Part shown: in pieces, positions 1 through 8,080 of the stretch
How positions within the stretch are numbered: position 1 is the stretch's first letter
Layout: every line of letters begins with the position of its first letter
Assembly (NCBI GenBank): GCA_015066625.1
Contig: SVOC01000009.1
Location: forward strand, 46,791 to 110,790
Source of the DNA: Oscillospiraceae bacterium
Lineage (GTDB): Bacteria > Bacillota > Clostridia > Oscillospirales > Acutalibacteraceae
Length of the DNA stretch: 64,000 nucleotides
Reading direction: 5' to 3'
Translations under genes and position numbers: made by a program
The notes under the pieces: generated by a model
Databases searched by the model: none
Seen by the model: only the letters and a program-made list of their open reading frames with translations
Told to the model about the DNA's origin: nothing

Positions 1-719
1 CGGATGAACCTGCACCGGCTGTAACATTCACCTATCCCGATATTGATGAATACCCCAACGAAACTCTTTTAAAATACGAAAAAGAGGTTTCAGGTATGTA
101 TCTTTCAGGTCATCCTATGGCAAGATACAAAAGTGTTTCGGAAGCACTTAAATGTGCAAAAATATCCGATATTATAGGTGAAGATGCGGTTTATAAGGAT
201 AATGACAGGGTAAAAATACTCGGTCTGATCGCCTCGCTTAAAAGAAAAATCACCAAGAATGATTCTACAATGGCTTTTGTTAACCTTGAAGATACTTACG
301 GCAGTGTTGAAGTTATTGTTTTTCCGAAAACGCTTACCGAAAATCCGTCATTGTTCTGTGAAGGCAACATTGTTCTTCTTCGCGGCAGAATAAGTATGCG
401 TGAAGATGAAGACACTAAAATAGTGTGTGAGTCGGTGGAACCCTGTCCGTCTGAAAATACTGTTGCAGAAAGCAGAAAGCCCGAAAAGAAAAAAGCCAAA
501 GGTTTGTTCTTGCGGTTTGATAACGCGAAATCTCCGCAGATTGAATACTGCCGAAGATTACTTGCAATATTTGACGGAAATGTACCGCTGTTCTATTATT
601 TCAGTGATTCCAAAGAATATAAAAAGAATCCTTTGAATATCGGGATTGACGTCAATCCCGTGCTTCTTCGTGAACTCAGAAAAATTCTCGGAGAGCAGAA
701 TGTGATTTATAATGAATAA
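1..719 (+). CDS. dnaE: DNA polymerase III subunit alpha, C-terminal part (5' truncated)
   Basis: The reading frame is open from base 3 and enters from the left edge, so only about 239 C-terminal residues are present. The segment EKEVSGMYLSGHPMARY just before the first in-frame ATG (96) is the hallmark junction between the helix-hairpin-helix region and the OB domain of DnaE-type replicative polymerases, so that ATG is internal. An OB-fold (tRNA-anti type) follows, with VKILGLIASLKRK and AFVNLEDTYGSVEVIVFP; the family uses it to bind single-stranded template. The polymerase active site lies outside the window. DnaE synthesises DNA during replication; in Firmicutes it works beside PolC. The next gene is pfkA, an order common in Clostridia. 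Confidence 0.93.
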   Translation, partial: DEPAPAVTFTYPDIDEYPNETLLKYEKEVSGMYLSGHPMARYKSVSEALKCAKISDIIGEDAVYKDNDRVKILGLIASLKRKITKNDSTMAFVNLEDTYGSVEVIVFPKTLTENPSLFCEGNIVLLRGRISMREDEDTKIVCESVEPCPSENTVAESRKPEKKKAKGLFLRFDNAKSPQIEYCRRLLAIFDGNVPLFYYFSDSKEYKKNPLNIGIDVNPVLLRELRKILGEQNVIYNE

Positions 720-763
720 CAGTGCTGAACAAGGAAGTTTTTTATCAAAAAACGTATATTTCA

Positions 764-792
764 TTGACATTGTGTAATAAAAAGTGTATTAT
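764..792 (+). promoter_or_regulatory. Vegetative promoter for pfkA
   Basis: A perfect -35 TTGACA (764-769) is followed after 17 bases by -10 TATTAT (787-792). Transcription would start near 799, about 29 bases before the pfkA ATG, with an AGGAG-type RBS at 812-819. It probably drives pfkA and pcrA together. Confidence 0.8.
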
Positions 793-827
793 ATAGCTTG
801 AACATTTTTCCAAGGAGAGTAAGAACT

Positions 828-1790
828 ATGAAAACAATCGGCGTTTTAACAAGCGGCGGTGACGCACCCGGTATGAATGCTGCTGTTCGTGCAGTTGTAA
901 GAACTGCATGTGAAAACGGCATAAAGGTTTACGGTATTAACAGAGGTTATCAGGGCCTTATTGAAGGAGACATTCGTGAACTTAACATCAGAAGTGTTTC
1001 CGATATAATTCACAGAGGCGGAACTATGCTTTATTCCGCAAGATGTAAAGCCTTCAGAGAGGAATCAGGTATGCAGCAGGCTATTGATACCTGCAAGAAG
1101 TTTGGTATAGAAGGCATTGTTGTTATCGGCGGTGACGGTTCGTTCAGAGGTGCACGCGACCTTTCACTCAGAGGTATTCCTTGCATCGGTGTTCCCGGTA
1201 CAATTGATAACGATATCGTAAGTTCAGACTATACAATCGGTTATGATACCTGTCTCAATACTGTTATGCAGATGGTTGACAGAGTAAGAGATACCGTTGA
1301 ATCACACAGCAGATGTATTGTTGTTGAGGTTATGGGTAACAGATGCGGTGACCTTACTCTTAATGCAGGTATTGCCGTTGGTGCAACTGCAATTGTTATT
1401 CCCGAGATTCCTTCTGAAATTGAAAAGCATGTTATTGAAAGAATCAGAAGAACTCAGAAGACTGACAAAAAGCATTTCATTGTTATGGTTGCTGAGGGTA
1501 TCGGCGGTGTTGAAGAGCTTGCAAGAAAGATTGAGAAGGAATGCGGGGTTGAGTCAAGAGCAATCGTTCTCGGACATGTTCAGCGCGGCGGTTCTCCCAC
1601 AGTACGCGACCGTGTTGCTGCAAGTCAGATGGGTTATAAAGCTGTTCAGCTTCTTATGGCCGGCATCGGCAACAGAGTTGTTGTTCAGAAAGATGACCAT
1701 ATAATAGATTACGATATTTATGAAGCTCTCAGTATGGAACGCAAGGTTAATGATGAGCTTTATAAGATTGCACACGAGATTTCAATCTGA
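828..1790 (+). CDS. pfkA: ATP-dependent 6-phosphofructokinase
   Basis: This cytoplasmic glycolytic enzyme phosphorylates fructose 6-phosphate with ATP. The 320-residue length matches bacterial ATP-PFKs. Visible motifs are the N-terminal nucleotide loop GVLTSGGDAPGMNAA, GGDGS (residues 101-105, ATP site) and PGTIDNDI with catalytic Asp127; a Gly at the position after GGD agrees with an ATP-type rather than PPi-type enzyme. I chose the ATG at 828 because AAGGAGAG lies 8 bases upstream and it begins MKTIGVLTSGG; an in-frame TTG at 798 would add ten residues but overlaps the likely transcription start. pcrA follows after 8 bases, so the two are probably cotranscribed. Confidence 0.97.
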   Translation: MKTIGVLTSGGDAPGMNAAVRAVVRTACENGIKVYGINRGYQGLIEGDIRELNIRSVSDIIHRGGTMLYSARCKAFREESGMQQAIDTCKKFGIEGIVVIGGDGSFRGARDLSLRGIPCIGVPGTIDNDIVSSDYTIGYDTCLNTVMQMVDRVRDTVESHSRCIVVEVMGNRCGDLTLNAGIAVGATAIVIPEIPSEIEKHVIERIRRTQKTDKKHFIVMVAEGIGGVEELARKIEKECGVESRAIVLGHVQRGGSPTVRDRVAASQMGYKAVQLLMAGIGNRVVVQKDDHIIDYDIYEALSMERKVNDELYKIAHEISI

Positions 1791-1798
1791 GGTATTAA

Positions 1799-4159
1799 AT
1801 GCTTTCTAACGATTTTCTTTCATTACGAAAAAGAATTATTGAAAGGGATTTCGGTTCCCTTAATGATATGCAGAAAAAAGCGGTCCTTTCTACGGAGGGA
1901 CCGCTTTTGGTGCTTGCAGGTGCAGGCAGCGGTAAAACAACCGTTCTTGTTAACCGCATTGCCAATCTGATTAAATACGGTAAAGCTTATTACAGCGATA
2001 CTGTTGAATATGAGCCTACAAACGACGAGCTTGCTTTGATGCGTGCATATGCAGACGGTCTTATCGATGATGCATTTGATATTGAGCATCTTCTGAAAGT
2101 TGAAGCTGCAAAACCCTGGGAGATACTTGCCATTACCTTCACCAATAAAGCAGCGGGTGAACTAAAAGAAAGATTAGAGCGAATGCTTGGTGAGCAGGCA
2201 AGAGATATCTGGGCAAGCACTTTCCATGCTTCTTGTGTTCGTATTCTTCGCCGTAATGCCGATTATATCGGTTATTCATCCAATTTTACTATTTACGATA
2301 CGGATGACAGCAAGCGCATTATTAAGGATTGTCTTAAACAGCTTGGCTTTTCAGATAATATTCTTACACCCAAAAGTGTTCTGGGTGCAATCAGCAGTGC
2401 AAAGGATATGCTTATTTCTCCCGAAGAATACATAAAAGAAAATTATATGGATATCCGAAAGAGAAATATAGGTTCGGTGTATGAGGCTTATCAGAAACGA
2501 CTTAAATCCGCCGATGCAATGGATTTTGACGATATCATTGTCAATACAGTCCGTCTTTTGCAGAATAATCCCGAGGTGCTTGAATATTACCGGCGTAAAT
2601 TTAAGTATATTATGGTTGACGAATATCAGGATACCAACCACGCACAGTATCTTCTTACTTCCTTGCTTGCAGGCGGATATAAAAATATCTGTGTTGTAGG
2701 CGATGATGACCAGAGTATTTATAAATTCAGAGGAGCAACCATTGAGAATATTCTCAGTTTTGAGCATCAGTACAGAAACGCAAAGGTAATCCGTCTCGAA
2801 CAGAATTACAGGTCAACCCAAAATATTCTCGATGCCGCAAACAAGATTATTTCAAATAATCAAAACAGAAAAGGAAAAAATCTTTGGTCCGATAACGGCA
2901 GGGGAGAACTTATTACCTATCATACCGCCGATTCAGACCGAGATGAAGGTTTTTATGTTGCCGATAAAGTTTATGACGGCATAAGAAACGGCAGAAAATA
3001 CAGTGATTTTGCCGTTCTTTACAGAATGAACTCTCAGTCAAACCATATTGAGCAGTCATTTGTAAGAATGGGTATTCCTTACAGACTTATAGGTGGTCAT
3101 AAGTTCTATGACCGTAAAGAAATCAAGGATGCTCTTGCATATCTCAGCGTGCTTGTTAATCCCAATGACAGTGTAAGGCTTCAGAGAATTATAAATGTTC
3201 CTAAAAGGGGAATAGGAGATTCTTCCGTTGCTGCCGCACAGGAGATTGCCGACGGTCTCGGAATAGGTCTTTTTGATGTTATCAAATCTGCAGATCAGTT
3301 CCCTAAACTCAGCAGAAGCGCAAAAAAAATGCTTGATTTCGCAAGGATGATTGAAGATTTCATTGACGAAATGGAAAACATTGAATTATCCGAGCTTTTT
3401 AAAAGAGTTATAAAAGTATCGGGTTATGTTGAATCGCTTTCAAATGAACCGGAAACAAAAGAAGAAAGGCTTGCTAACCTTGATGAGCTTGCCAATAACC
3501 TTCTTCGTTTTTCAAATGATAACGGTGATGCAACTCTTAATGATTTCTTGCAGGAAGTTGCACTTATGACCGATATTGATAACTACAACGCAGAAGCAGA
3601 AACTGTTGTTCTTATGACGGTTCATGCCGCAAAAGGCCTTGAATTTCCCGTTGTATTTCTTGTAGGTATGGAAGAATCCATTTTCCCTTCGGATATGTCA
3701 TCTATGGCAGGTCAGGAAGAAATTGAGGAAGAACGAAGACTGGCTTATGTTGCGGTTACGAGAGCAAAAAAGCGTTTGTATATCACAAGAGCAAAAACCA
3801 GAATGCTTTTCGGTCAGACACGCTTCAATCAGCCTTCAAGATTTATCAGAGAAATACCCGAAGAGCTTATGGAAAGAACGGGTGAAACCCTGAAAACGTC
3901 GTTTGCAGCAGGTTTTTCACAGACTCCGTCAAAACCTCAGACTCCTTCAAGAGGCTTCACATCAGCACCTGCTGTTTCCGCACAGTCAAAGAATACCGCA
4001 GTGTTCAATGTAGGTGATACCGTAATTCACAAAGCTTATGGTGAAGGTGTTGTTCTCAGTGCGAAGCCTATGGGGAATGACACGTTGCTTGAAATAGCAT
4101 TTACTGCGGCTGGAACCAAAAAGATTATGGCAAATTATGCCAAGGTTGAAAAGAAATAA
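1799..4159 (+). CDS. pcrA: ATP-dependent DNA helicase PcrA/UvrD
   Basis: This is a superfamily 1A 3'-5' helicase used in repair, Rep-type plasmid replication and removal of RecA or RNA polymerase from DNA. The motifs occur in order: Walker A AGAGSGKTT (about residues 40-48), the DEYQDTN Walker B, GDDDQSIYKFRGA, QNYRS, TVHAAKGLEFPVV, and AYVAVTRAKKRLY. The 786-residue length is slightly above the B. subtilis enzyme because of an acidic insertion of about 40 residues between Walker A and the AITFTNKAA motif. The C-terminus carries the Tudor-like RNA polymerase-binding module (VIHKAYGEGVV) after a Pro/Ser linker. The ATG starts 8 bases after pfkA with RBS TGAGGT. A strong terminator follows. Confidence 0.96.
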   Translation: MLSNDFLSLRKRIIERDFGSLNDMQKKAVLSTEGPLLVLAGAGSGKTTVLVNRIANLIKYGKAYYSDTVEYEPTNDELALMRAYADGLIDDAFDIEHLLKVEAAKPWEILAITFTNKAAGELKERLERMLGEQARDIWASTFHASCVRILRRNADYIGYSSNFTIYDTDDSKRIIKDCLKQLGFSDNILTPKSVLGAISSAKDMLISPEEYIKENYMDIRKRNIGSVYEAYQKRLKSADAMDFDDIIVNTVRLLQNNPEVLEYYRRKFKYIMVDEYQDTNHAQYLLTSLLAGGYKNICVVGDDDQSIYKFRGATIENILSFEHQYRNAKVIRLEQNYRSTQNILDAANKIISNNQNRKGKNLWSDNGRGELITYHTADSDRDEGFYVADKVYDGIRNGRKYSDFAVLYRMNSQSNHIEQSFVRMGIPYRLIGGHKFYDRKEIKDALAYLSVLVNPNDSVRLQRIINVPKRGIGDSSVAAAQEIADGLGIGLFDVIKSADQFPKLSRSAKKMLDFARMIEDFIDEMENIELSELFKRVIKVSGYVESLSNEPETKEERLANLDELANNLLRFSNDNGDATLNDFLQEVALMTDIDNYNAEAETVVLMTVHAAKGLEFPVVFLVGMEESIFPSDMSSMAGQEEIEEERRLAYVAVTRAKKRLYITRAKTRMLFGQTRFNQPSRFIREIPEELMERTGETLKTSFAAGFSQTPSKPQTPSRGFTSAPAVSAQSKNTAVFNVGDTVIHKAYGEGVVLSAKPMGNDTLLEIAFTAAGTKKIMANYAKVEKK
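1876..1908 (+). promoter_or_regulatory. Terminator-like hairpin inside the start of pcrA
   Basis: Bases 1876-1886 (AAAAGCGGTCC) and 1898-1908 (GGACCGCTTTT) form a perfect 11-bp stem with an 11-base loop and a short T run, about 25 codons into pcrA. It could attenuate transcription from pfkA into pcrA. It also encodes the conserved stretch just before Walker A, so it may be a by-product of codon choice. Confidence 0.3.
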
Positions 4160-4164
4160 TTTTT

Positions 4165-4193
4165 AAAGACGGATGATTGCTCATCCGTCTTTT
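4165..4193 (+). terminator. Intrinsic terminator after pcrA
   Basis: A perfect 12-bp stem (4165-4176 with 4181-4192, core GACGGATGA) with a TTGC loop ends in a T run. It closes the pfkA-pcrA unit and isolates spoIIM. Confidence 0.85.
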
Positions 4194-4194
4194 G

Positions 4195-4223
4195 TAATAT
4201 AAAAATGGACTTGCTCATATATT
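4195..4223 (+). promoter_or_regulatory. Putative SigE-type promoter for spoIIM
   Basis: TAATATA (4195-4201) matches the SigE -35 consensus KMATATT at 6 of 7 bases; 14 bases later CATATATT (4216-4223) matches the -10 consensus CATACAHT at 7 of 8. The expected start is near 4230, 20 bases before the spoIIM ATG. B. subtilis spoIIM is SigE-dependent, which fits. This is a consensus match by eye, not a measured start. Confidence 0.5.
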
Positions 4224-4260
4224 TTACAAAAAGCCTTCGGAGGTAAAAAATGAGCAAGTC
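4208..4260 (+). promoter_or_regulatory. Inverted repeat covering the spoIIM start codon
   Basis: GACTTGCTCAT (4208-4218) is perfectly complementary to ATGAGCAAGTC (4250-4260), which is the spoIIM start codon and the next codons. The 31-base loop holds the CGGAGG RBS. In an RNA carrying both arms the start codon would be paired. A transcript from the SigE-like promoter would begin downstream of the left arm and could not form it. Confidence 0.45.
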
Positions 4261-4879
4261 TAAATTAAATTATAAGGTGTATAACGGCAAGGCGTTAAAA
4301 AAAATATTTGAAAATTCAAGAATATTTTTTCTTACCGCACTTTTTACAATCGGAATAATATTCGGAGCGGTTCTGATTAAAAATCCTTCCGATTGGTTTG
4401 CTGAAATAAGTGAAATAGCAGAAAATTTTATACAAAACCGAGCTGAAAAGGGGATAGGCGAGAATTTTTTCGATTCATTGAAAATATGTTTGTCATTCAA
4501 TGTTTTGAGCACATTTTTCGGGTTTTCACTTATCGGTTATCCTTTTATCATGTGGTTGCCTTTTTTGCGCGGATTGGGATTCGGTGCTTTAAGCGGATAT
4601 ATGTATTCCGCATATAAGCTGACAGGTCTTGGGTATTGCATTCTTACCGTTTATCCCGGTGCTGTTGTGTGTGTTTTCTCTTTTCTGATTGCCTGTAACG
4701 ACAGTTGTGAATATTCAAAAAATGCATTTGCAAAGGCAGTGAAGGGGAGAGGTCAGTTTGAAAAAGGCGAAACAAAGTTTTTTCTTACAAGACAAATGAT
4801 TTTTGCGGTAATATGCATTCTTTCAGCCGCAATTGATGCGGCATTCACTGCACTATTCACCGGATTTTTTGAAATTTGA
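4250..4879 (+). CDS. spoIIM: Stage II sporulation protein M
   Basis: SpoIIM is a mother-cell membrane protein of the DMP complex (SpoIID/M/P) needed for engulfment of the forespore. The 209-residue product is strongly hydrophobic with about five membrane segments; the family signature is visible as FGFSLIGYPFIMWLPFLRGLGFGALSG (given here only as a region, residues about 88-114). The ATG at 4250 follows a GGAGG RBS by 6 bases. The 3' end overlaps the convergent xerD by 27 bp with no terminator between them; spoIIM next to xerD is conserved synteny in Firmicutes. Confidence 0.93.
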   Translation: MSKSKLNYKVYNGKALKKIFENSRIFFLTALFTIGIIFGAVLIKNPSDWFAEISEIAENFIQNRAEKGIGENFFDSLKICLSFNVLSTFFGFSLIGYPFIMWLPFLRGLGFGALSGYMYSAYKLTGLGYCILTVYPGAVVCVFSFLIACNDSCEYSKNAFAKAVKGRGQFEKGETKFFLTRQMIFAVICILSAAIDAAFTALFTGFFEI

Positions 4880-5839
4880 AGGATTGTTTAAGGGGTTTGA
4901 ATCAACGGCCTTTTTAAGCTGTTCATCGTGAATGTGTGTGTATATTTCTGTTGTGGAAAGATTTTCATGGCCGAGTATTTCTTTAAGCTGCAAAGGGTCA
5001 ACATTTCCGTGCTGATACATAAGAGTTGCGGCGGTATGCCTGAGTTTGTGTGTGGAAAATCCCATACCGTCAAGCCCGCATTTTTTCAGATAACCTTCAA
5101 CCATCTTCTGAACGCTTTCTCTGCTTATGCGTCTTTTTTGATTGCTGATAAAAAGTGCATCCCTGTCTTTCACACCATCTGTGGGGCGTACAGCCATATA
5201 TGATTTGATTGCAGAAAGGCAGGCGCTGTTAAGGTATATTGTTCTTTCTTTGTTTCCTTTACCGAGCACAACAAGCGTGTTGTTATCTTTTATATGTGAT
5301 ATGTTTATGCCCACAAGTTCAGAAAGACGAAGACCGCAGTTAAGAAAAAGAGTAAGTATGCAGTAATCACGTTCTTTAAATTTACCGTCAACGCTTTGAA
5401 GAAGCATAACGCTCTGTTCGAGAGAAAGATACTTGGGCAAACCGCGTTTGGTTTGAGGCGATTCAAGAAAGGCGATTCTGTTGTTTTCAATATATCCGTT
5501 TATTTCCAGATATTTGTAAAAACGCTTTATTGCAACAACTTTGCGCGCACGTGCATTTGTATCGTTATTTCTTTCTTTTCTGCAATAGGCGAGGAATGAA
5601 TAAGCGTCTTCAAGCGTAACACTGAATATAATATCATTGGATAATAACGAAATGTTGATTTCATCAAAAGGCGTTGATTTATCACAAAGACCTTTTATAA
5701 GTGATATGTATCTGAAAAAAAGCCTGAGGTCTGAGCCGTATTCAAGAACAGTCAGTTCAGATTTAGCTTTAATGGACATAAGGTAATTCAGATAAATTCT
5801 TACAAGGGCCGGAAGGGTTGCAATTTCTTCCTGTCTCAT
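4853..5839 (-). CDS. xerD: Tyrosine recombinase XerD-like
   Basis: This site-specific recombinase of the XerC/XerD type resolves chromosome dimers at dif with the FtsK translocase. An N-terminal SAM-like core-binding domain (about residues 10-115) is followed by the catalytic domain with Arg171 (GLRLSEL), Lys194 (GKGNKER), His264 and Arg267 (HKLRHT), His291 (LGHENLSTT) and nucleophile Tyr300. The 328-residue length is slightly longer than XerD (about 296). The ATG follows GAGGTG. The neighbourhood with spoIIM favours the housekeeping XerD over a phage integrase. Its promoter is overlapped by a long palindrome. Confidence 0.9.
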   Translation of the reverse strand: MRQEEIATLPALVRIYLNYLMSIKAKSELTVLEYGSDLRLFFRYISLIKGLCDKSTPFDEINISLLSNDIIFSVTLEDAYSFLAYCRKERNNDTNARARKVVAIKRFYKYLEINGYIENNRIAFLESPQTKRGLPKYLSLEQSVMLLQSVDGKFKERDYCILTLFLNCGLRLSELVGINISHIKDNNTLVVLGKGNKERTIYLNSACLSAIKSYMAVRPTDGVKDRDALFISNQKRRISRESVQKMVEGYLKKCGLDGMGFSTHKLRHTAATLMYQHGNVDPLQLKEILGHENLSTTEIYTHIHDEQLKKAVDSNPLNNPSNFKKSGE

Positions 5840-5859
5840 TTTTTCACCTCAAATATAAT

Positions 5860-5906
5860 AGGGTATGTCATAATCACATTATAACATACCCTTATAAAAA
5901 AATCAA
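5860..5906 (-). promoter_or_regulatory. xerD promoter overlapped by a palindromic operator-like site
   Basis: On the minus strand, -35 TTGATT (5901-5906) and -10 TATAAT (5878-5883) are 17 bases apart. A near-perfect palindrome at 5860-5892 (AGGGTATGT...ACATACCCT, 15 paired positions with one mismatch and a 3-base centre) covers the spacer, the -10 and the start region. It is either an operator or the terminator of the upstream DUF6873-like gene; the T run after it is weak, which favours an operator. Confidence 0.5.
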
Positions 5907-5967
5907 TATAATTCCACAAAATAAATGTTTTGTGTAATTCAGGGGAGTAAAAATAAACAAAATTAGA

Positions 5968-6708
5968 TTACAAAGCTTCGCAAATCGGTATTATTCCACC
6001 TATATCATAAAGTCTGTTTCTGTTTAACTCGATGCATTCTGTGTTGTTTCTTTCAAGGCAATCTATGATTACTTTATAATCATTATGGCTTTCGATTGCT
6101 CCGTTAAATGCAATTTTATTTTTATCAATCTTACCGCAGCATCCGCCTATGAATCCGTAACCATATCCATTCAATCCGATGGATCCTTTTGAAATGAACT
6201 GAGTATCGTTAAAAAAATTTCCAGCGGCTGCAAAGATGGATCTATCGTCGGTAATTATAGTGTTTTCGTTAACAACACATATCGAACATCTTGAATATCC
6301 CTGATTAACATTTATGACAGTCAGACCGCAGCTGTCGGCGTATTCAAGGATTTTTCGCGAAACGGTTTTGGGATTACATATAAGCTTATTGCCGATAATT
6401 GTACAGTTAAGCCTTACATCATCTGGATATTTGTTGCCTGCTTTTTCATGTATATCTGTAAAATTAAATTTTTCTTCAAACTCCCCCAAGAACAAATGTT
6501 CGTAGCAAAAAATACAATTATTCCCCATATGGAGAATCTGAATATCTGCATGTGAACATACTGGTTCGGGAAGTTTACTGTTTTTCTTTATTTCAAGTAT
6601 TTCTATTCCAAGGGAATTGAGTTTTTTTATCGACTCCCCTGCTTCTTCACTTATTGCCGCAAGTGTAACCTTCCCTTTAGGCAAATTCGGTTTTTCAATG
6701 AATTTCAT
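5968..6708 (-). CDS. DUF6873-like protein, unknown function
   Basis: The product is 246 residues with no signal peptide or membrane segment. It resembles proteins annotated as DUF6873 with a GME/pentein-type fold; this is recalled family similarity, and no substrate is known. Visible features are a glycine/cysteine-rich run GYGYGFIGGCCGK near residue 190 and conserved Asp/His positions (DVRLNC, TDDRSIF, ESHNDYK). The start at 6708 (MKFIEKPNLPKG) lies 4 bases after the radA stop; an upstream in-frame start at 6753 would overlap radA and has no better RBS. It is the last gene of the ruvX-amidase-radA unit. Confidence 0.75.
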   Translation of the reverse strand: MKFIEKPNLPKGKVTLAAISEEAGESIKKLNSLGIEILEIKKNSKLPEPVCSHADIQILHMGNNCIFCYEHLFLGEFEEKFNFTDIHEKAGNKYPDDVRLNCTIIGNKLICNPKTVSRKILEYADSCGLTVINVNQGYSRCSICVVNENTIITDDRSIFAAAGNFFNDTQFISKGSIGLNGYGYGFIGGCCGKIDKNKIAFNGAIESHNDYKVIIDCLERNNTECIELNRNRLYDIGGIIPICEAL

Positions 6709-6712
6709 ATGA

Positions 6713-8077
6713 TTATACCGCCGCATTATATGCTTCGTTAACATTGTTTGCACCGACTATTTCGATGTTACCTTTGAAGCCGTCTGAAAGAGTTTTAAGG
6801 TTATGTTTAGGTATAATACAACGCTTAAATCCAAGACGTTCAGCCTCTTTTATTCTTTGTTCACAATATGATACCGTTCTAAGTTCACCGCCAAGACCGA
6901 TTTCGCCGATTACAAGCGTATCATCTCTTATGGGTGTATCTTTAAAGCTTGAGATAAGTGCTAAAGCAACTGAAAGATCAGTAGCAGGCTCGTCAAGTCT
7001 TAATCCGCCGACAATGTTGATATAAGCATCACAGTTGCTCATAAAATAGCCTGACCTTTTTTCAAGCACGGCAAGCAGCATGGACATTCTGTTATAGTCA
7101 AAGCCTGTTGACATTCGTCTTGCATTGCCGTAATTTGATGTTGCAACAAGACCCTGAACCTCGGCAAGGATCGGTCTGCTGCCTTCCATAACACAGGCTA
7201 TGCAGGTACCTGCAGTGTTTTTAGGTTTGCCGGAAATAAGCATAAGAGAAGGATTTTCAACCTCAACAAGACCTTTGTCAAGCATTTCAAATACGCCGAT
7301 TTCATTTGTTGATCCGAATCTGTTTTTTACGGCACGGAGAATTCTGTATGAAAGATGTCTTTCGCCTTCAAAATAAAGAACGCAGTCTACGATGTGTTCA
7401 AGCACTTTGGGGCCTGCAATATTGCCGTCTTTGTTGACATGGCCCACAAGAATTGTGGGTATGCCGAGACCTTTGGCACAGTGCATATAAAGATTGGTTG
7501 CTTCTCTGACCTGAGTTATGCTTCCGGGTGAAGAATTGATTTCGGATACACACATTGTCTGAATTGAATCAACGATAACAATGTCAGGCTTTTCGGCTTT
7601 GATATATTCAGTTATGGCTCCAACATCTGTCTGACACATTATAAGCAGATTATCTGTTTTTACGCCCAGACGGTTTGCTCTGAGCTTTATCTGCCTTGCG
7701 GATTCTTCGCCTGATACATAAAGAATTCTGAGGTTTTTGCCCAGATACTCACAAATCTGAAGGAGAATTGTTGACTTACCTATACCAGGATCACCGCTGA
7801 GCAGAACAAGTGAACCTTTTACAATTCCGCCACCGAGAACTCTGTCAAGCTCAGCCATGCCGGTTCTGAATCTGATTTCATCATCGGCGTCTATTTCGTT
7901 AATGGTCTGTGCAGTAATGCTTTTTGAGGCAGAGTGAACGGTTTTCTGCTGCTGAGCAGTCCGAAATTCTTCTTCCATCGTGTTCCATTCCGAACATCCG
8001 GGACAGCAGCCGAACCATTTTGCGCTTTCATAACCGCACTGACTGCATATATATAATGTTTTGGATTTAGGAGCCAT
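6713..8077 (-). CDS. radA: DNA repair protein RadA
   Basis: RadA is a RecA-like, branch-migrating helicase acting in recombination and repair. At 454 residues it has the full layout: N-terminal zinc ribbon (Cys11, Cys14, Cys25, Cys28), Walker A GDPGIGKST (95-103), the diagnostic KNRFGS motif near residue 258, and a C-terminal Lon-like domain that includes GEIGLGGELR. The start is 3 bases after the amidase stop, with GGAGGA inside the amidase end, so the two are translationally close. Confidence 0.97.
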   Translation of the reverse strand: MAPKSKTLYICSQCGYESAKWFGCCPGCSEWNTMEEEFRTAQQQKTVHSASKSITAQTINEIDADDEIRFRTGMAELDRVLGGGIVKGSLVLLSGDPGIGKSTILLQICEYLGKNLRILYVSGEESARQIKLRANRLGVKTDNLLIMCQTDVGAITEYIKAEKPDIVIVDSIQTMCVSEINSSPGSITQVREATNLYMHCAKGLGIPTILVGHVNKDGNIAGPKVLEHIVDCVLYFEGERHLSYRILRAVKNRFGSTNEIGVFEMLDKGLVEVENPSLMLISGKPKNTAGTCIACVMEGSRPILAEVQGLVATSNYGNARRMSTGFDYNRMSMLLAVLEKRSGYFMSNCDAYINIVGGLRLDEPATDLSVALALISSFKDTPIRDDTLVIGEIGLGGELRTVSYCEQRIKEAERLGFKRCIIPKHNLKTLSDGFKGNIEIVGANNVNEAYNAAV

Positions 8078-8080
8078 TAT

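Noticed and set aside
798..827. Upstream TTG start for pfkA
   Set aside because: It overlaps the expected transcription start, and ATG 828 has a good RBS.
4853..5839. Phage integrase call for the tyrosine recombinase
   Set aside because: The spoIIM neighbourhood and XerD-type motifs fit the chromosome-dimer recombinase, and no phage genes are near.
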